Below, one piece after another: positions 1-10,058 of a stretch of DNA of 64,000 nucleotides. Each line of letters opens with the position of its first letter. The first letter of the stretch is position 1. Source of the DNA: Psychromonas antarctica (lineage in GTDB: Bacteria > Pseudomonadota > Gammaproteobacteria > Enterobacterales > Psychromonadaceae); assembly GCF_022267535.1 (NCBI RefSeq), contig NZ_JAHNZV010000005.1:39197-103196 (forward strand), read 5' to 3'. The notes under the pieces were generated by a model. The model was not told the origin of the DNA. It made no database searches and was given only the letters and a program-made list of their open reading frames with translations. The position numbers and the translations under genes were made by a program.

Positions 1-1359
1 AGTTAAGAGTTGAATCAATACAAAGTTATTAAAGTTAAACGCAAAACTGGCGATTAACAATGGTGCTAATGGCTTAATGATTAATGGAAAAGTAATCTTG
101 AAAAAGTTATCAAGCGGGCCTGCACCATCAATTGCTGATGCTTCGTAAAGATCGCTTGGAATTGATTTTAACAGCCCCATACATAAGATCATCACGTAGG
201 GATAGCCCAACCAGGTATTAACGATTAAGATCATTGTTTTAGCCAGGTAAGGTTCAGTAAACCACTGCAGCTTGACATGAAATAAGGCGTTTAATAGTTC
301 GTTAATTTCACCAAAACTTTGATTAAATAAACCTTTAAAGATCAAGATTGAAATAAACGCAGGAACAGCATAAGGTAAAATAAGTAACATACGGTAAACC
401 GCTTTACCTTTTAACTCATCCCATTGCACAACTGTTGCTAATACCAAACCAAATATCAATGTCAGCCCTACCGAGCCAGCCGAGAAAACCACTGTCCAGA
501 TAAATATTTGTAGAAACGGTCCTCTAATACCTTTATCTATAAAGATGCGTTTGAAGTTTGTCCAACCGGTATTAACCACAAATCCAGGGGACAGAATTTT
601 TCCTGTAAAGGCTCCGTTTTCATCTACAACTTGGTAATTCCCAATTTCAAAATTTGGTTTCATCGCAGTATTGTCAATGCGATTAACTAACGTAATTTGA
701 TCGTCTTGTAGTTGATAGCGAGGTACAGTTTCTGAGAATTTACGCAACCCCCCCATACTCAAAATCTGACCCGTTTCTGTATTAAGTGATAGTTCGCTTA
801 GTGCTTCACGATTTTTAACAAGAAAACGTATTTGAGCACGCTTTCCTTGCTTCTCACCCATTAATGCCGTCAGCGCAATATTCTTATTTTTTTGCCCTAA
901 CATTAGCGGCTCAGAAACGAATTCTTGATCACCTTTGCTCAGATGAAGTTGAATTTTATTACCCTCTAACAGGTAAACTTCAAAAGCATAACTTGTTCCC
1001 GGCTGCTCATATTCTTGCTCTAGAAATTGAGATTGTACACGTTCAAATGTTAATTGATTCGAACCACTGTAATTAGTAAAGGCAATACCCACGGTGTACA
1101 CAAGTGGAAAAATAATAAACAAAAACATGGCTGCGATGCCAGGGTAAATATACCGATGAGAATAGGTATCTTTACGGCCAAAAATAACCACACCCGAGGA
1201 GACCAAAATTAAGGTTACCAGCGCAAACGCAATTTCACCTTGCGCGTACATTAGAACAACTGCATAACCTGCTACTAATGATATAAGTGTTAATAAAATC
1301 CACTTTATCCAATTCGCACGAGAAGATTGTGCATTTTCCGATTTAATAGATAGTTCCAT
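1..1359 (-). CDS. malF: Maltose/maltodextrin ABC transporter permease MalF (C-terminus cut by window edge)
   Basis: Inner-membrane permease that with MalG and MalK moves maltose and maltodextrins delivered by MalE. The 453 codons visible run from ATG at 1359, preceded by GAGG, to the left edge. The family is about 515 residues, so roughly 60 are missing. Three hydrophobic segments lie within the first 95 residues. A large periplasmic loop follows (about 95-275), which is typical of MalF and absent from most permeases, and then further membrane helices. The ATPase-docking EAA loop (EASAIDGAGP) sits near residue 403. The gene lies 80 bp after malE on the same strand, so it is the second gene of a malEF(G) operon; malG is presumably beyond the edge. 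Confidence 0.95.
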   Translation of the reverse strand, partial: MELSIKSENAQSSRANWIKWILLTLISLVAGYAVVLMYAQGEIAFALVTLILVSSGVVIFGRKDTYSHRYIYPGIAAMFLFIIFPLVYTVGIAFTNYSGSNQLTFERVQSQFLEQEYEQPGTSYAFEVYLLEGNKIQLHLSKGDQEFVSEPLMLGQKNKNIALTALMGEKQGKRAQIRFLVKNREALSELSLNTETGQILSMGGLRKFSETVPRYQLQDDQITLVNRIDNTAMKPNFEIGNYQVVDENGAFTGKILSPGFVVNTGWTNFKRIFIDKGIRGPFLQIFIWTVVFSAGSVGLTLIFGLVLATVVQWDELKGKAVYRMLLILPYAVPAFISILIFKGLFNQSFGEINELLNALFHVKLQWFTEPYLAKTMILIVNTWLGYPYVMILCMGLLKSIPSDLYEASAIDGAGPLDNFFKITFPLIIKPLAPLLIASFAFNFNNFVLIQLLT

Positions 1360-1389
1360 AAATTCCTCAGAGGTAAAACCAGCTCAATA

Positions 1390-1424
1390 AAGGCCCTTAG
1401 GTAAATTACCCTAAGAGCCCCTTT
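1390..1424 (-). terminator. Hairpin between malE and malF, probable attenuator
   Basis: A G/C-rich imperfect inverted repeat (about CTAAGGGCC against GGCTCTTAG, with a short AT-rich loop) fills the 80 bp between the malE stop and the malF start. It is followed on the minus strand by a short T-containing stretch. In enteric bacteria a malE-malF intercistronic structure keeps the binding protein far more abundant than the permease. The same role is inferred here: partial termination or 3' protection of malE mRNA. Confidence 0.55.
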
Positions 1425-1439
1425 TAACTTACTTTTTAA

Positions 1440-2624
1440 TTATTTAACGATACGTGCAGCTGCAGCATCAAGTGCTTCAGATACTGTTTGACGGCCTTGT
1501 ACAGCATTGTTGATTGCCGCGCCTTCAGCGTACCAGAACTTAGACATTTCAGGAATGTTCGGCATTAATTCACCTGTTTGTGCATTCTGCATTGTTGCAG
1601 CAATACGCGGATCGGTGTCTAATTTAGCTTGGAAAGAGTTCAATGCAACAGCGCCAAGAGGTTTGTCGTTATTTACCATCTCTAAGCCAGCATCTGTTAG
1701 TAGGTAGTTTTCAATAAACTCTTTTGCAAGTTCTTGATTTGGGCTTGAAATATTAACACCAGCCGTTAACACACCAACAAATGGTTTAGCTGATTTGCCT
1801 TTGAATGTTGGTAATACAGCAACACCGTAATTGATACCACTTTTATCGATATTACCCCAGCTCCAAGGACCATTAATAGTCATTGCAGTTTCACCTTTAG
1901 TGAATGCAGCTTCAGCAACCGAGTAATCAACATCAGCACTGATTTCTTTACGCGCAATCATATCAAGAAGGAACTGTAATGCCCCTTTAGAACCTGCATT
2001 ATTTACGCCTGTATCTTTAACGTCGTAAGCACCATTTGAGAATTTAAATGCATAACCGCCATCCGCAGCAATAAGAGGCCATGTGAAGAACGGTTCTTTT
2101 AAGTTCCACATAATTGCAGATTTACCGTCTTTTTTAAGTTTTGCATCAATCGCGCTAATTTCTTCCCACGATTTTGGTGGTGTTGGCAATAAATCTTTAT
2201 TGTAGATAAGAGAAAGTGCTTCAACCGCGATAGGGTAACCAATGTATTTACCATTGTAAGTAACCGCATCCCATGTGAAATCAGCCATTTTAGCTTTTAA
2301 TGCTTTGCTTGGTTTGATTTCTGTTAATAGTCCAGCTTTAGCCCATCCACCAAAACGGTCATGTGCCCAAAAAACGATATCTGGACCCGCTCCTGTTGCT
2401 GCTACTTGTCCATATTTTTCTTCTAATTTATCAGGATGAGCAACGATGACTTGCACACCAGTATCAGCTTCGAACTTTTTACCAACTTCAGCTAAGCCGT
2501 CATAGCCTTTATCACCATTAATCCAGATGGTGATTTTGCCTTCGTCCATTTTTGCATGCGCAATGTTTACACTGCCTAATGCAACAAGTACTGAAACAGC
2601 TAATGTACCTAATACTTTTTTCAT
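1440..2624 (-). CDS. malE: Periplasmic maltose/maltodextrin-binding protein MalE
   Basis: Substrate-binding component of the maltose ABC importer, 394 residues against about 396 in enteric MalE. It has a classic signal peptide (MKK, hydrophobic core, AHA cleavage near residue 24). The mature protein opens with [17 protein letters not shown], very like MBP, and later shows [21 protein letters not shown] and [13 protein letters not shown]. The start has AAAGGA a few bases upstream. It is the first gene of a leftward malEF operon. Its promoter must lie in the 2625-3203 gap, which it shares with malT. G-rich MalT-box-like sites there suggest MalT control. Confidence 0.97.
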   Translation of the reverse strand: MKKVLGTLAVSVLVALGSVNIAHAKMDEGKITIWINGDKGYDGLAEVGKKFEADTGVQVIVAHPDKLEEKYGQVAATGAGPDIVFWAHDRFGGWAKAGLLTEIKPSKALKAKMADFTWDAVTYNGKYIGYPIAVEALSLIYNKDLLPTPPKSWEEISAIDAKLKKDGKSAIMWNLKEPFFTWPLIAADGGYAFKFSNGAYDVKDTGVNNAGSKGALQFLLDMIARKEISADVDYSVAEAAFTKGETAMTINGPWSWGNIDKSGINYGVAVLPTFKGKSAKPFVGVLTAGVNISSPNQELAKEFIENYLLTDAGLEMVNNDKPLGAVALNSFQAKLDTDPRIAATMQNAQTGELMPNIPEMSKFWYAEGAAINNAVQGRQTVSEALDAAAARIVK

Positions 2625-3203
2625 AAATATTCCTTTAAAATAAATAGTAGTGTGTTGTTCTGTTCAACTTAAGCAACTTTATAGTCGTTTAACGTTTCTT
2701 TTACTTCTAATATCGTTTCTCAAGTGGTTTATTTAACCTTAAAAACGATGCAGACAATAGTATGCTCACCTAGCATCGTCACCCTCCTTTTTTCTACGCC
2801 CCCCTTGACAAGGGTTGTTTATTGCCAAGAATGTTACCTACCGCACTAATTTACCTCCTCTATCCCCATATACGGTTGCAATGCCCCTCTTTTTGTTGCA
2901 CTTTAGACGCACGGAGTGGGCTATCCCCCCCCCATAAAATGTTGACAGCCGTAGTTTATTTTTACTTTGTAACTAGATTACCGCTCAATTAAAAGTTTAA
3001 ATGCTTTTATTTCCCCATAATTACTTTCAAATTCATGTAGTTAGTCTGGTCTGGTTGTGTTTAATACCGCACCTACTTAAGGGGGCGGAGATGAAGCGAC
3101 AATCAACCGTGAAAATAACCCAGGTATGACAGGGAAAGTAAGAAACAAGTAGCCATGTAAAATGCCAAACGGCGATGGTTACTTCTTTTATTTAAGGTTT
3201 AGT
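2625..3203. promoter_or_regulatory. malE/malT divergent control region with G-rich MalT-box-like sites
   Basis: A 579-base gap without a gene between divergent malE and malT. Several G-tracts recur. On the minus strand they are GGGGGGCGTAG (2794-2804), GGGGATAGAGGAGG (2853-2866) and a run of nine Gs at 2926-2934. On the plus strand GGGGGCGGAGATG lies at 3081-3093, about 110 bp before malT. They resemble the MalT box GGGGA(G/T)GAGG, but only in part, and the second has a one-base insertion. Multiple MalT boxes upstream of malE are expected from the known regulon. I could not identify a convincing CRP site. Confidence 0.45.
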
Positions 3204-5891
3204 ATGATTATCAGATCAAAGTTATCAGCGCCAGCAGCACTCAAAAATGGTATCCTCCGCGAACGTTTAATGCACAATTTGGCAGACGCCAGATTAGGGT
3301 TAATTTGTGCACCCGCAGGATATGGAAAAAGCACGGCCATTGCTGACTGGACCAAAAACAAAAAGAATTTGGCTTGGTTTACGATTGATCGTTTTGACGA
3401 TAATACCAGTCAGTTTTGCAATTATTTTATTCATGCAATTAAACAAATTCAAGCTATCTCTTGTCCCGCGTCTTTAGAGGCGGTAAAACAAAGCCAGTAC
3501 CCTGACTTAATAAACCTGTTTACACTCTTTATTAGTGAGTTGGCCGAATTTAACGTGCCAATTTGCATTGTATTGGATGATTACCACCACATCAAAAACC
3601 CAGTGATCCATCAAGGTTTAGCTTTTTTTATTAAAAATATGCCTGCAAAATGGCAACTACTGATAGCCAGTAGAACTTCGCCACCGTTACCTGTATCAAC
3701 TTTACGTATTAAACAGCAACTCTTTGAGATAAATGAAACAGATTTAGCTTTTACCGATTTAGAGACTGATAATTTTTTCTCAAAATGCACAACTTTTTTC
3801 CGTGACCCCGTCAAGCAACAAGCTTTAAGAGAAAATGTAGATGGTTGGCCAACTGCATTGCAACTTGTCTCTATTTTAAGTAAAGACACCGCAAGCTTTA
3901 ATGCGTGTGCTGAACAGATAGGCAAAAGTAACCATGCTTACCTGTGGGACTATCTTGAAGAAGAGGTATTTTCCCCCTTAAATGCAACATTACAAGCATT
4001 ACTATTAACCATTGCGCCACTTAATAAAGTGGATGCCAATATTGTCAATAAACTGTGTAATATTGACGATGGTCAAGTTCAGCTAGAGCGACTGCAAGAG
4101 CAAGGTGCGTTTATTGTTGCGGTTGATAACCAACAAGATTGGTTTACTTTTCACTCCTTTTTTAAAGCTTTTCTGCTACACAAATGTAAGCATACACCGA
4201 ACTTTAAATGTGATCATAAAAAAATAGCCAGTCTGTGGCTAGAAAGAGGGAATATTGAAGAGGCATTGCCGCACGCTTTAAAAAGTCAAAATGAACAGCT
4301 CATTATTGATTTATTAAAAGAAGCCGGTTGGCAGTTATTTGATGCGGGTCAGTTAAACAGCTTAGAAGAGTGCTTTTCATTAATCAGGGACGCGGTGTGG
4401 GACAACCCAGACTTAATATTGTTAGAGCTATGGATGCTTCAAAGCCGACATCAAGGTTATAAAGTAGTACCTTTGATCAAAAAAGCAGAGCTAATCTTCG
4501 CTGAACAAAATATCGTTTTATCGGAACAACTGAAAAATGAATTTGCTGTTATCCATGCACAGATAGCTATCAATCACGGGAAAATAGATAGTGCATTAAA
4601 GCAAGCTGAGAAAACGCTATTATCCGTAGAAAGTAACAGCACCAGAGTCAACATTGTCGCACAAGCGATTGTTGGGGAAGCATACCATTGCCTAGGTAAA
4701 CTGCCTTTAGCTTATCAATATTTTCAAGAAGTGAAGAAACTCGCTAGCCTGCAAAATATGCACCAAAATGTGATTTGGGCTTTATATCAACAAGGGGAAA
4801 TACTACATGCACAAAGTAACCATGTTGAAGCCGATAGGCATATAGACGCTGCGATTAGCTCAATTAACAGATATCGTCTACAAAAGCTCCCATTGTATGC
4901 ATTTCCGCTACATTTTAAAGCGCAACAAGCTTATCAAGAAGGTGATTTTGACCTCGCAGAGCGTTTATGCGCGCAAGCGCTCAAGGTTATCTCGCCTTAC
5001 GGCGAACAGTGGCGAGTGTACACTTACACTCTACAAGCTAAAATTGCTCTTGAAAAAAACGACCTTCAACAAGGAGGATTATTAGTTGAAGAGATCGAAA
5101 GATTATTGCGCAATCAGCATTTTCACAGTGACTGGATTGCCGCTGCTAATTACACGCGTATTAAATATTGGCGAGCAACTAAAGACATTACAGCCATCGA
5201 GCGTTGGTTAGCGAGTGGACCGCGTCCCAAAAATGCATTTAACCATTTTGATCAATGTCATAACCGAAATCGGGCGCGTGCTTTCATCCAGCTAGGTGAG
5301 TTACAGACCGCGCACAATATATTGGAAAAAAATATCAATGATGCGCAACAATATCAGCTGCAAATGGAAATCAACCGTAATCTCATTCTTTTAACCAGTG
5401 TTGAGAGTCTGTTAAAACAATTTACTAATGCAAAGATTCATTTGACGCAAGCATTAGAGTTATCACTACAGACTGGTTTAAATACTTGCTTTGTGCGCGA
5501 AGCGGTTAATCTAAAACCTGTTTATCAAGAGTTAGCCAACGATTCTTCATTAATCAATTCAGTCAAAGAAAAATTGGCTTACTTGCTCTTGTTATCAGGT
5601 ATCAATTTAAATGAAACACCTAAGAACCCATTTGATCCGGCCTCTGTGAGTAAAATCCAAGCGCATCCGCGCACCCCAAGGTTAGTTAAAAATATTCAAC
5701 TAACACCAAGGGAATGGCAGGTACTCGGCTTTATTCACTCTGGATATCGCAATCACCAGATAGCAAAAGCGATGGCTGTTGCCCCGACCACCGTCAAATC
5801 GCATATACGTAATGTTTATCAGAAATTAGGATTAGAAGATCGCAATGAAGCCTTACTATTAAGTTCCGAACTCGTGGGCTTAATCGAGTGA
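3204..5891 (+). CDS. malT: Transcriptional activator of the maltose regulon MalT
   Basis: STAND-family activator that binds ATP and maltotriose and switches on mal genes. About 895 residues, near the enteric 901. The ATG at 3204 is chosen because the protein then opens MIIRSKLSAPA like known MalT, with AAGG upstream; an in-frame ATG at 3162 would add 14 unrelated residues. Walker A (APAGYGKST) is near residues 36-44 and a Walker B-like VLDDYHH near 125. A long helical repeat region follows, including a PHALKSQNE stretch. At the C-terminus is a LuxR-type helix-turn-helix (LTPREWQVLGFIHSGY ... TTVKSHIRNVYQKLG). It lies next to its targets malE and malK. It has no malPQ neighbours here, unlike in E. 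coli. Confidence 0.97.
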   Translation: MIIRSKLSAPAALKNGILRERLMHNLADARLGLICAPAGYGKSTAIADWTKNKKNLAWFTIDRFDDNTSQFCNYFIHAIKQIQAISCPASLEAVKQSQYPDLINLFTLFISELAEFNVPICIVLDDYHHIKNPVIHQGLAFFIKNMPAKWQLLIASRTSPPLPVSTLRIKQQLFEINETDLAFTDLETDNFFSKCTTFFRDPVKQQALRENVDGWPTALQLVSILSKDTASFNACAEQIGKSNHAYLWDYLEEEVFSPLNATLQALLLTIAPLNKVDANIVNKLCNIDDGQVQLERLQEQGAFIVAVDNQQDWFTFHSFFKAFLLHKCKHTPNFKCDHKKIASLWLERGNIEEALPHALKSQNEQLIIDLLKEAGWQLFDAGQLNSLEECFSLIRDAVWDNPDLILLELWMLQSRHQGYKVVPLIKKAELIFAEQNIVLSEQLKNEFAVIHAQIAINHGKIDSALKQAEKTLLSVESNSTRVNIVAQAIVGEAYHCLGKLPLAYQYFQEVKKLASLQNMHQNVIWALYQQGEILHAQSNHVEADRHIDAAISSINRYRLQKLPLYAFPLHFKAQQAYQEGDFDLAERLCAQALKVISPYGEQWRVYTYTLQAKIALEKNDLQQGGLLVEEIERLLRNQHFHSDWIAAANYTRIKYWRATKDITAIERWLASGPRPKNAFNHFDQCHNRNRARAFIQLGELQTAHNILEKNINDAQQYQLQMEINRNLILLTSVESLLKQFTNAKIHLTQALELSLQTGLNTCFVREAVNLKPVYQELANDSSLINSVKEKLAYLLLLSGINLNETPKNPFDPASVSKIQAHPRTPRLVKNIQLTPREWQVLGFIHSGYRNHQIAKAMAVAPTTVKSHIRNVYQKLGLEDRNEALLLSSELVGLIE

Positions 5892-6250
5892 AGAAAGACA
5901 AACAGGGGGCATGATTTTTTATACTCTAAGTAACATAAAGATAAACATCAACTGCATATAAAAACTAAAGCGAAACGGTTCAGAAACTACTCGAGACAAC
6001 AAAAATGAGAAATTAAAGTGTTAATGGTGAATAACGGGATCTGCTTCGCAAAAGCTTCGACTAAGCCCCCCTAAAAATACCTCTACGCCCCCCGGGGGAG
6101 GATGTTTCGCCGCTACCCATAGCACAAGATAAGTAAAGGAAAAATACAGATTCAGATTATTCTCTTAGTCATATGCTAGATGATGATGGTTGTCTTGTGC
6201 ATGTGGGCTAAAAAATCTGGCAAACATCAAGAATTAAGAAGGTAAAATTA
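5892..6250. promoter_or_regulatory. malT-malK intergenic region
   Basis: The 359-base gap holds the malK promoter. Two C-rich blocks, AGCCCCCCTA (6064-6073) and ACGCCCCCC (6085-6093), precede a plus-strand GGGGGAGGATG (6094-6104). Together they look like an array of MalT-type sites about 150 bp upstream of malK. I see no clear terminator for malT in the gap. Confidence 0.45.
6095..6104 (+). promoter_or_regulatory. MalT box upstream of malK
   Basis: GGGGAGGATG differs at one position from the MalT consensus GGGGA(G/T)GAGG. It lies about 147 bp upstream of the malK start, beside G-rich sites on the other strand. It is the best single MalT box match I found in the window. Confidence 0.6.
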
Positions 6251-7384
6251 ATGGCAGGCGTCGTATTAAAAAAAATAACCAAAGCATTTGGTGATGTTAT
6301 TGTACAAAAAGATGTTGACCTCGAAGTTATTGATGGTGAGTTTATCGCTTTCGTTGGTCCATCTGGCTGTGGTAAAACAACATTATTGCGCATGATTGCG
6401 GGTTTAGAGGATATCACATCGGGAGATCTTTATATCGATGGCGCACGTGTGAATGATACACCTCCATCACAACGCTCTATCAGTATGGTTTTCCAATCTT
6501 ATGCACTTTATCCGCACTTAAACCTAAAAGATAATATGACTTTTGGTTTACGTTTAGCCAAAACCCCCGAAGCTGAGATTCAGGAGCGTCTAGATTACGC
6601 ATCTTCAATTTTACAGCTAGGTTCGCAACTGCATAAAAGGCCAAAAGAGTTATCGGGTGGTCAACAGCAACGTGTAGCCATTGGTCGTACATTGGTTAAC
6701 CGACCAAAAGTACTCCTATTTGATGAACCACTTTCAAATCTTGATGCTTCATTACGCGTACAGATGAGAATTGAAATCACCAAATTACATAAACGCCTTA
6801 ATTCAACTATGATCTACGTAACACATGATCAGGTAGAAGCGATGACCATGGCCGACCGAATTGTTGTTTTAGAGAATGGCAGAGTTGCACAAGTAGGTAC
6901 GCCGCTTGAGCTTTACCACAACCCAGAAAACTTATTCGTAGCTGGTTTTATTGGTTCTCCAAAAATGAACTTCGTAAAAGCTAAAGTGCTTGAATTATCA
7001 GATGAAGGTGTCATTGTTGAATTGCCAAATAAATCTCCGCTAACAGTACAAGTTGAACATGACACATTAAAAATAGGTGATGCGGTTACGATTGGTATTC
7101 GACCTGAACATATTGATGTATCATGTTCAACTCAATGTGGCGACGGAACAGCTAAAGACTGTTTCACTGGTGAAATCTACGTGCTTGAGCAACTAGGTAG
7201 TGAAACACAAATTTACTTAGATGCAAAAGAGATCGAAAGTGATTTAATCATCCGTTATTTCGACGTTGCAGAAATTGCTCTTGGACAGAATTTTTCATTC
7301 AAATTCCCAGCGCAACGCTGTCATCTCTTTAAAGAAGATGGAATGGCTTGTAAACGTACGTTTAAAGAGATTGGAAGTAAATAG
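6251..7384 (+). CDS. malK: Maltose/maltodextrin ABC transporter ATPase MalK
   Basis: ATPase that powers the MalEFG importer and in enterics also inhibits MalT in the absence of substrate. 377 residues against 371 in E. coli. In order: Walker A GPSGCGKTT (about 36-44), Q-loop FQSYALYPH, signature LSGGQQQRVAIGR, Walker B LLFDEPLSNLD, switch His in YVTHDQVEAM. The C-terminal regulatory domain contains GSPKMNF, GIRPEH, EQLGSETQIY and CHLFKEDG, the residues typical of MalK rather than of a generic sugar ATPase. The start has AAGG 8 bases upstream. It is transcribed alone, separate from malEF. Confidence 0.96.
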   Translation: MAGVVLKKITKAFGDVIVQKDVDLEVIDGEFIAFVGPSGCGKTTLLRMIAGLEDITSGDLYIDGARVNDTPPSQRSISMVFQSYALYPHLNLKDNMTFGLRLAKTPEAEIQERLDYASSILQLGSQLHKRPKELSGGQQQRVAIGRTLVNRPKVLLFDEPLSNLDASLRVQMRIEITKLHKRLNSTMIYVTHDQVEAMTMADRIVVLENGRVAQVGTPLELYHNPENLFVAGFIGSPKMNFVKAKVLELSDEGVIVELPNKSPLTVQVEHDTLKIGDAVTIGIRPEHIDVSCSTQCGDGTAKDCFTGEIYVLEQLGSETQIYLDAKEIESDLIIRYFDVAEIALGQNFSFKFPAQRCHLFKEDGMACKRTFKEIGSK

Positions 7385-7417
7385 TCTTTTATAAAACAGC
7401 AAAGTGATAAATAAGAA

Positions 7418-7443
7418 AACAGGAGCCTAGTGCTCCTGTTTTT
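7418..7443 (+). terminator. Rho-independent terminator after malK
   Basis: Perfect 9-bp stem AACAGGAGC / GCTCCTGTT with a 5-base loop, followed by a T run. It lies 34 bases past the malK stop. Confidence 0.9.
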
Positions 7444-8017
7444 ATGTCAAGAAGTAAAAACCCTGCAAAGGCAATAATTTACACTTTTAATAAGCATCGC
7501 CTGCAGCGTAGCCATAACTTAGAAAATTTAGCCACCGCCCCAAAAAGTCAAATTATTATGCACTTAAAACCCAAGCAAATCAAACGATAAATCACAAATA
7601 TATAAAATATAAGCCCACTAAAGAAGTTAAGTAATTTTGTCCTGCGTAGCTCGCCTTACCTCGTCGCGTATAATGATTAGAAAAGCCAACAATCACAATT
7701 TAATTTAAGATATTAAATCAATGACTTAAATATTAACATCTCCAATTGGATGCGAGAGCGCAGAAATGCATGGAAATAATTTCGCCGTGTCGATTTGCTT
7801 ATCCCGATGACACAGATATTAAGTAAAGCTGCAAACAGTGAATAGTTAGATTTACAAGAAAGCGTGGAAAACTATTTTGTCAGTAACGGTTGTCTGACTC
7901 CGGTTCAGATCCATCAGTTAGTTAATAAGTTACTAGAAACAATTAACTAATATCTTTTCTAATGCTATACCTGTTTTTACAATCAAATCTGATACTCACT
8001 TTCCATCCTAGTGAGTA
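7444..8017. other. Gene-poor gap with a short decayed reading frame
   Basis: No intact gene between the malK terminator and the murI end. At 7780-7950 on the plus strand a frame runs for 56 codons broken only by one TAG (7843-7845) and ends with TAA at 7948-7950. The tail reads SVENYFVSNGCLTP and QIHQLVNKLLETIN, protein-like in composition. I do not recognise the family. It may be a gene remnant or chance. The rest is AT-rich and shows nothing else. Confidence 0.35.
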
Positions 8018-8866
8018 TCAAACTCGATAATAATCTAACGATATAAAACCATAAGTCAAAAAACAGCGCTGTAATGCTACTGATTTTTGAGTTTCACACA
8101 AAGTAACAACAGGTTTAGTATAATAAGCGCGGTGTTGATTAGAAACCTCACCTCTACGCTGCTCTCCAAGTAGCTGATGTACTCTATTTGCAATCGCTTT
8201 CCCAGAATCGACCAATTGCACCTTATTTTTAAAACAGTTGGCAATCTCATTTTTTAATAGAGGGAAGTGAGTACAGCCCAACACTAAAGTATCCGGTCTT
8301 TTCTGTAAGAGTAACCAAGGCGCAAGTATTTTTTGTAAGCATTTTTGATCAAATGGTAAGCCAGCCATTTTTTCTTCTGCTAATTTAACTAACTCTGTCG
8401 AGCCGATTTTTAGCACTTCAATATTGGCGGCAAATTTATTAATTAGAAATGTCGTGTAGTTGCGTTTTATCGTGGCAGGTGTTGCCAATAAACCAATGAC
8501 ACCATTTTTGCTCAATTGCGCGGCGGGTTTAATCGCTGGGACGACACCGACCACAGGAATAGACAGATGCTCACGTAGCACCTGCAATACCAATGTACTC
8601 GCTGAATTACAAGCAATAACAATTAAATCTATTCTGTGTGTTGCTAGAAAAGAGAGCAGTAACTCGGTAATGCGGGTAATTAGAAAATCATCTTCGAGTT
8701 CACCATAAGGAAAATAAGCATTATCAAAGAGATAAAAATAATTTATATAAGGGTTTTGCTGCTGCACGTCTTGGAAAACCGATAACCCACCGACTCCTGA
8801 ATCAAAGATCAAAACTTGTTTTATTAGCATTAATAGATCGCCGCTGGGTACATAGACAACCTGCAT
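8018..8866 (-). CDS. murI: Glutamate racemase MurI
   Basis: Converts L- to D-glutamate for peptidoglycan. 282 residues from ATG at 8866, which has CAGG upstream. A second ATG at 8830 starts just before the conserved core and is possible, but E. coli MurI also has an N-terminal extension. Motifs: [11 protein letters not shown] at the N-terminus, the first catalytic cysteine in IACNSAST, the second in [10 protein letters not shown], and the active-site region DNAYFPYGE. It is divergent from trmA across about 95 bp; enteric genomes also keep murI and trmA close together. Confidence 0.95.
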   Translation of the reverse strand: MQVVYVPSGDLLMLIKQVLIFDSGVGGLSVFQDVQQQNPYINYFYLFDNAYFPYGELEDDFLITRITELLLSFLATHRIDLIVIACNSASTLVLQVLREHLSIPVVGVVPAIKPAAQLSKNGVIGLLATPATIKRNYTTFLINKFAANIEVLKIGSTELVKLAEEKMAGLPFDQKCLQKILAPWLLLQKRPDTLVLGCTHFPLLKNEIANCFKNKVQLVDSGKAIANRVHQLLGEQRRGEVSNQHRAYYTKPVVTLCETQKSVALQRCFLTYGFISLDYYRV

Positions 8867-8960
8867 TTTAACCTGTAAAGGAAATAAAAAGAATATCTCT
8901 GGTCAAGTTGCAGAGGCTACTTTAAAATTCCTTTCTATTATTACGCTAATGAGGTTAAAA

Positions 8961-10058
8961 ATGAGTCTGCAATTTGTTGATCCCGATAATTATGATAAAC
9001 AGTTAAATACCAAAAAAGAGCAATTTAACAGACAATTCGCTAGCTTTAATCTTCCCGCATTAGAATGTTTTGAATCACCAAAACTCAATTACCGCATGCG
9101 CTCAGAGTTTCGCGTTTGGCATGACGGAGATGATCTTTCTTACATTATGTTTGATAAAGAAAGCAAAGAAAAAATACGTATTGAACAGTTTCCGCCAGCA
9201 AGTATGGCGATTAATCAGTTGATGCCACAATTAATCACCTTACTAAAAACAGCCGATATTTTACGGCGCAGGTTATTTCAGGTGGATTTTCTATCCAGTT
9301 TAAGTGGCCAAATCGTTGTCAGCTTGCTTTACCATAAACAGCTGGATGATAACTGGGTGGCAGAAGCGAATCGTATTAAACGAGAATTGTCGAAACAATT
9401 TAACATCAATTTAATCGGGCGCGCTAAAAAACAGAAAATATTGCTCGATCAAGATTATATTATTGAAGCCTTGGAAGTCGATGGTGAGAAATTATTTTAT
9501 CAACAAATTGAAAACAGCTTTACTCAGCCCAACGTCGAAGTGTCTATTAAGATGCTTGAATGGGCCATCGACTGCACGCGCAACAGCCATGGGGATTTAC
9601 TTGAGCTGTACTGTGGTAATGGCAATTTCACACTGGCATTGGCTAAAAACTTTACTAAAGTCCTAGCGACCGAAGTGGCTAAAAGCTCAGTGCACTCTGC
9701 ACAGTTTAATATAGCTAAAAACAATATTGAGAATGTCACCATTATTCGTATGTCTGCAGAAGAGTTTACTCAAGCGATTAATGGCGAGCGCGAATTTAAT
9801 CGTTTACAGGGCATTAATTTAAGTGATTATCAATGTAATACTATTTTTGTCGATCCGCCACGCTCAGGTCTTGATGATGAGACCGTCAAGATGGTACAAA
9901 GTTACGATAATATTTTATATATTAGCTGTAATCCTGATACTTTATATAATAATCTCAAAGTGTTTAATGATACCCATGAAGTAAAACGTTTCGCTCTGTT
10001 CGATCAGTTTCCCTACACACATCACACTGAAGCTGGCCTTTATTTAGTCAGGCGTTAA
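8961..10058 (+). CDS. trmA: tRNA (uracil-5-)-methyltransferase TrmA
   Basis: Makes m5U54 (ribothymidine) in tRNA using S-adenosylmethionine. 365 residues from ATG at 8961, which has GAGG seven bases upstream; an in-frame ATG at 8949 lies before that site and is less likely. Landmarks are [15 protein letters not shown], the SAM-binding [13 protein letters not shown], the motif [10 protein letters not shown] and the catalytic-cysteine loop YISCNPDTL. The C-terminus [11 protein letters not shown] matches E. coli TrmA closely, and the length is the same (366). It lacks a TRAM domain, as TrmA should, which separates it from RlmD-type paralogues. Confidence 0.96.
   Translation: MSLQFVDPDNYDKQLNTKKEQFNRQFASFNLPALECFESPKLNYRMRSEFRVWHDGDDLSYIMFDKESKEKIRIEQFPPASMAINQLMPQLITLLKTADILRRRLFQVDFLSSLSGQIVVSLLYHKQLDDNWVAEANRIKRELSKQFNINLIGRAKKQKILLDQDYIIEALEVDGEKLFYQQIENSFTQPNVEVSIKMLEWAIDCTRNSHGDLLELYCGNGNFTLALAKNFTKVLATEVAKSSVHSAQFNIAKNNIENVTIIRMSAEEFTQAINGEREFNRLQGINLSDYQCNTIFVDPPRSGLDDETVKMVQSYDNILYISCNPDTLYNNLKVFNDTHEVKRFALFDQFPYTHHTEAGLYLVRR

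Noticed and set aside
3162..3203. 14-residue extension of MalT
   Set aside because: Known MalT proteins start at the equivalent of ATG 3204, which has AAGG upstream.
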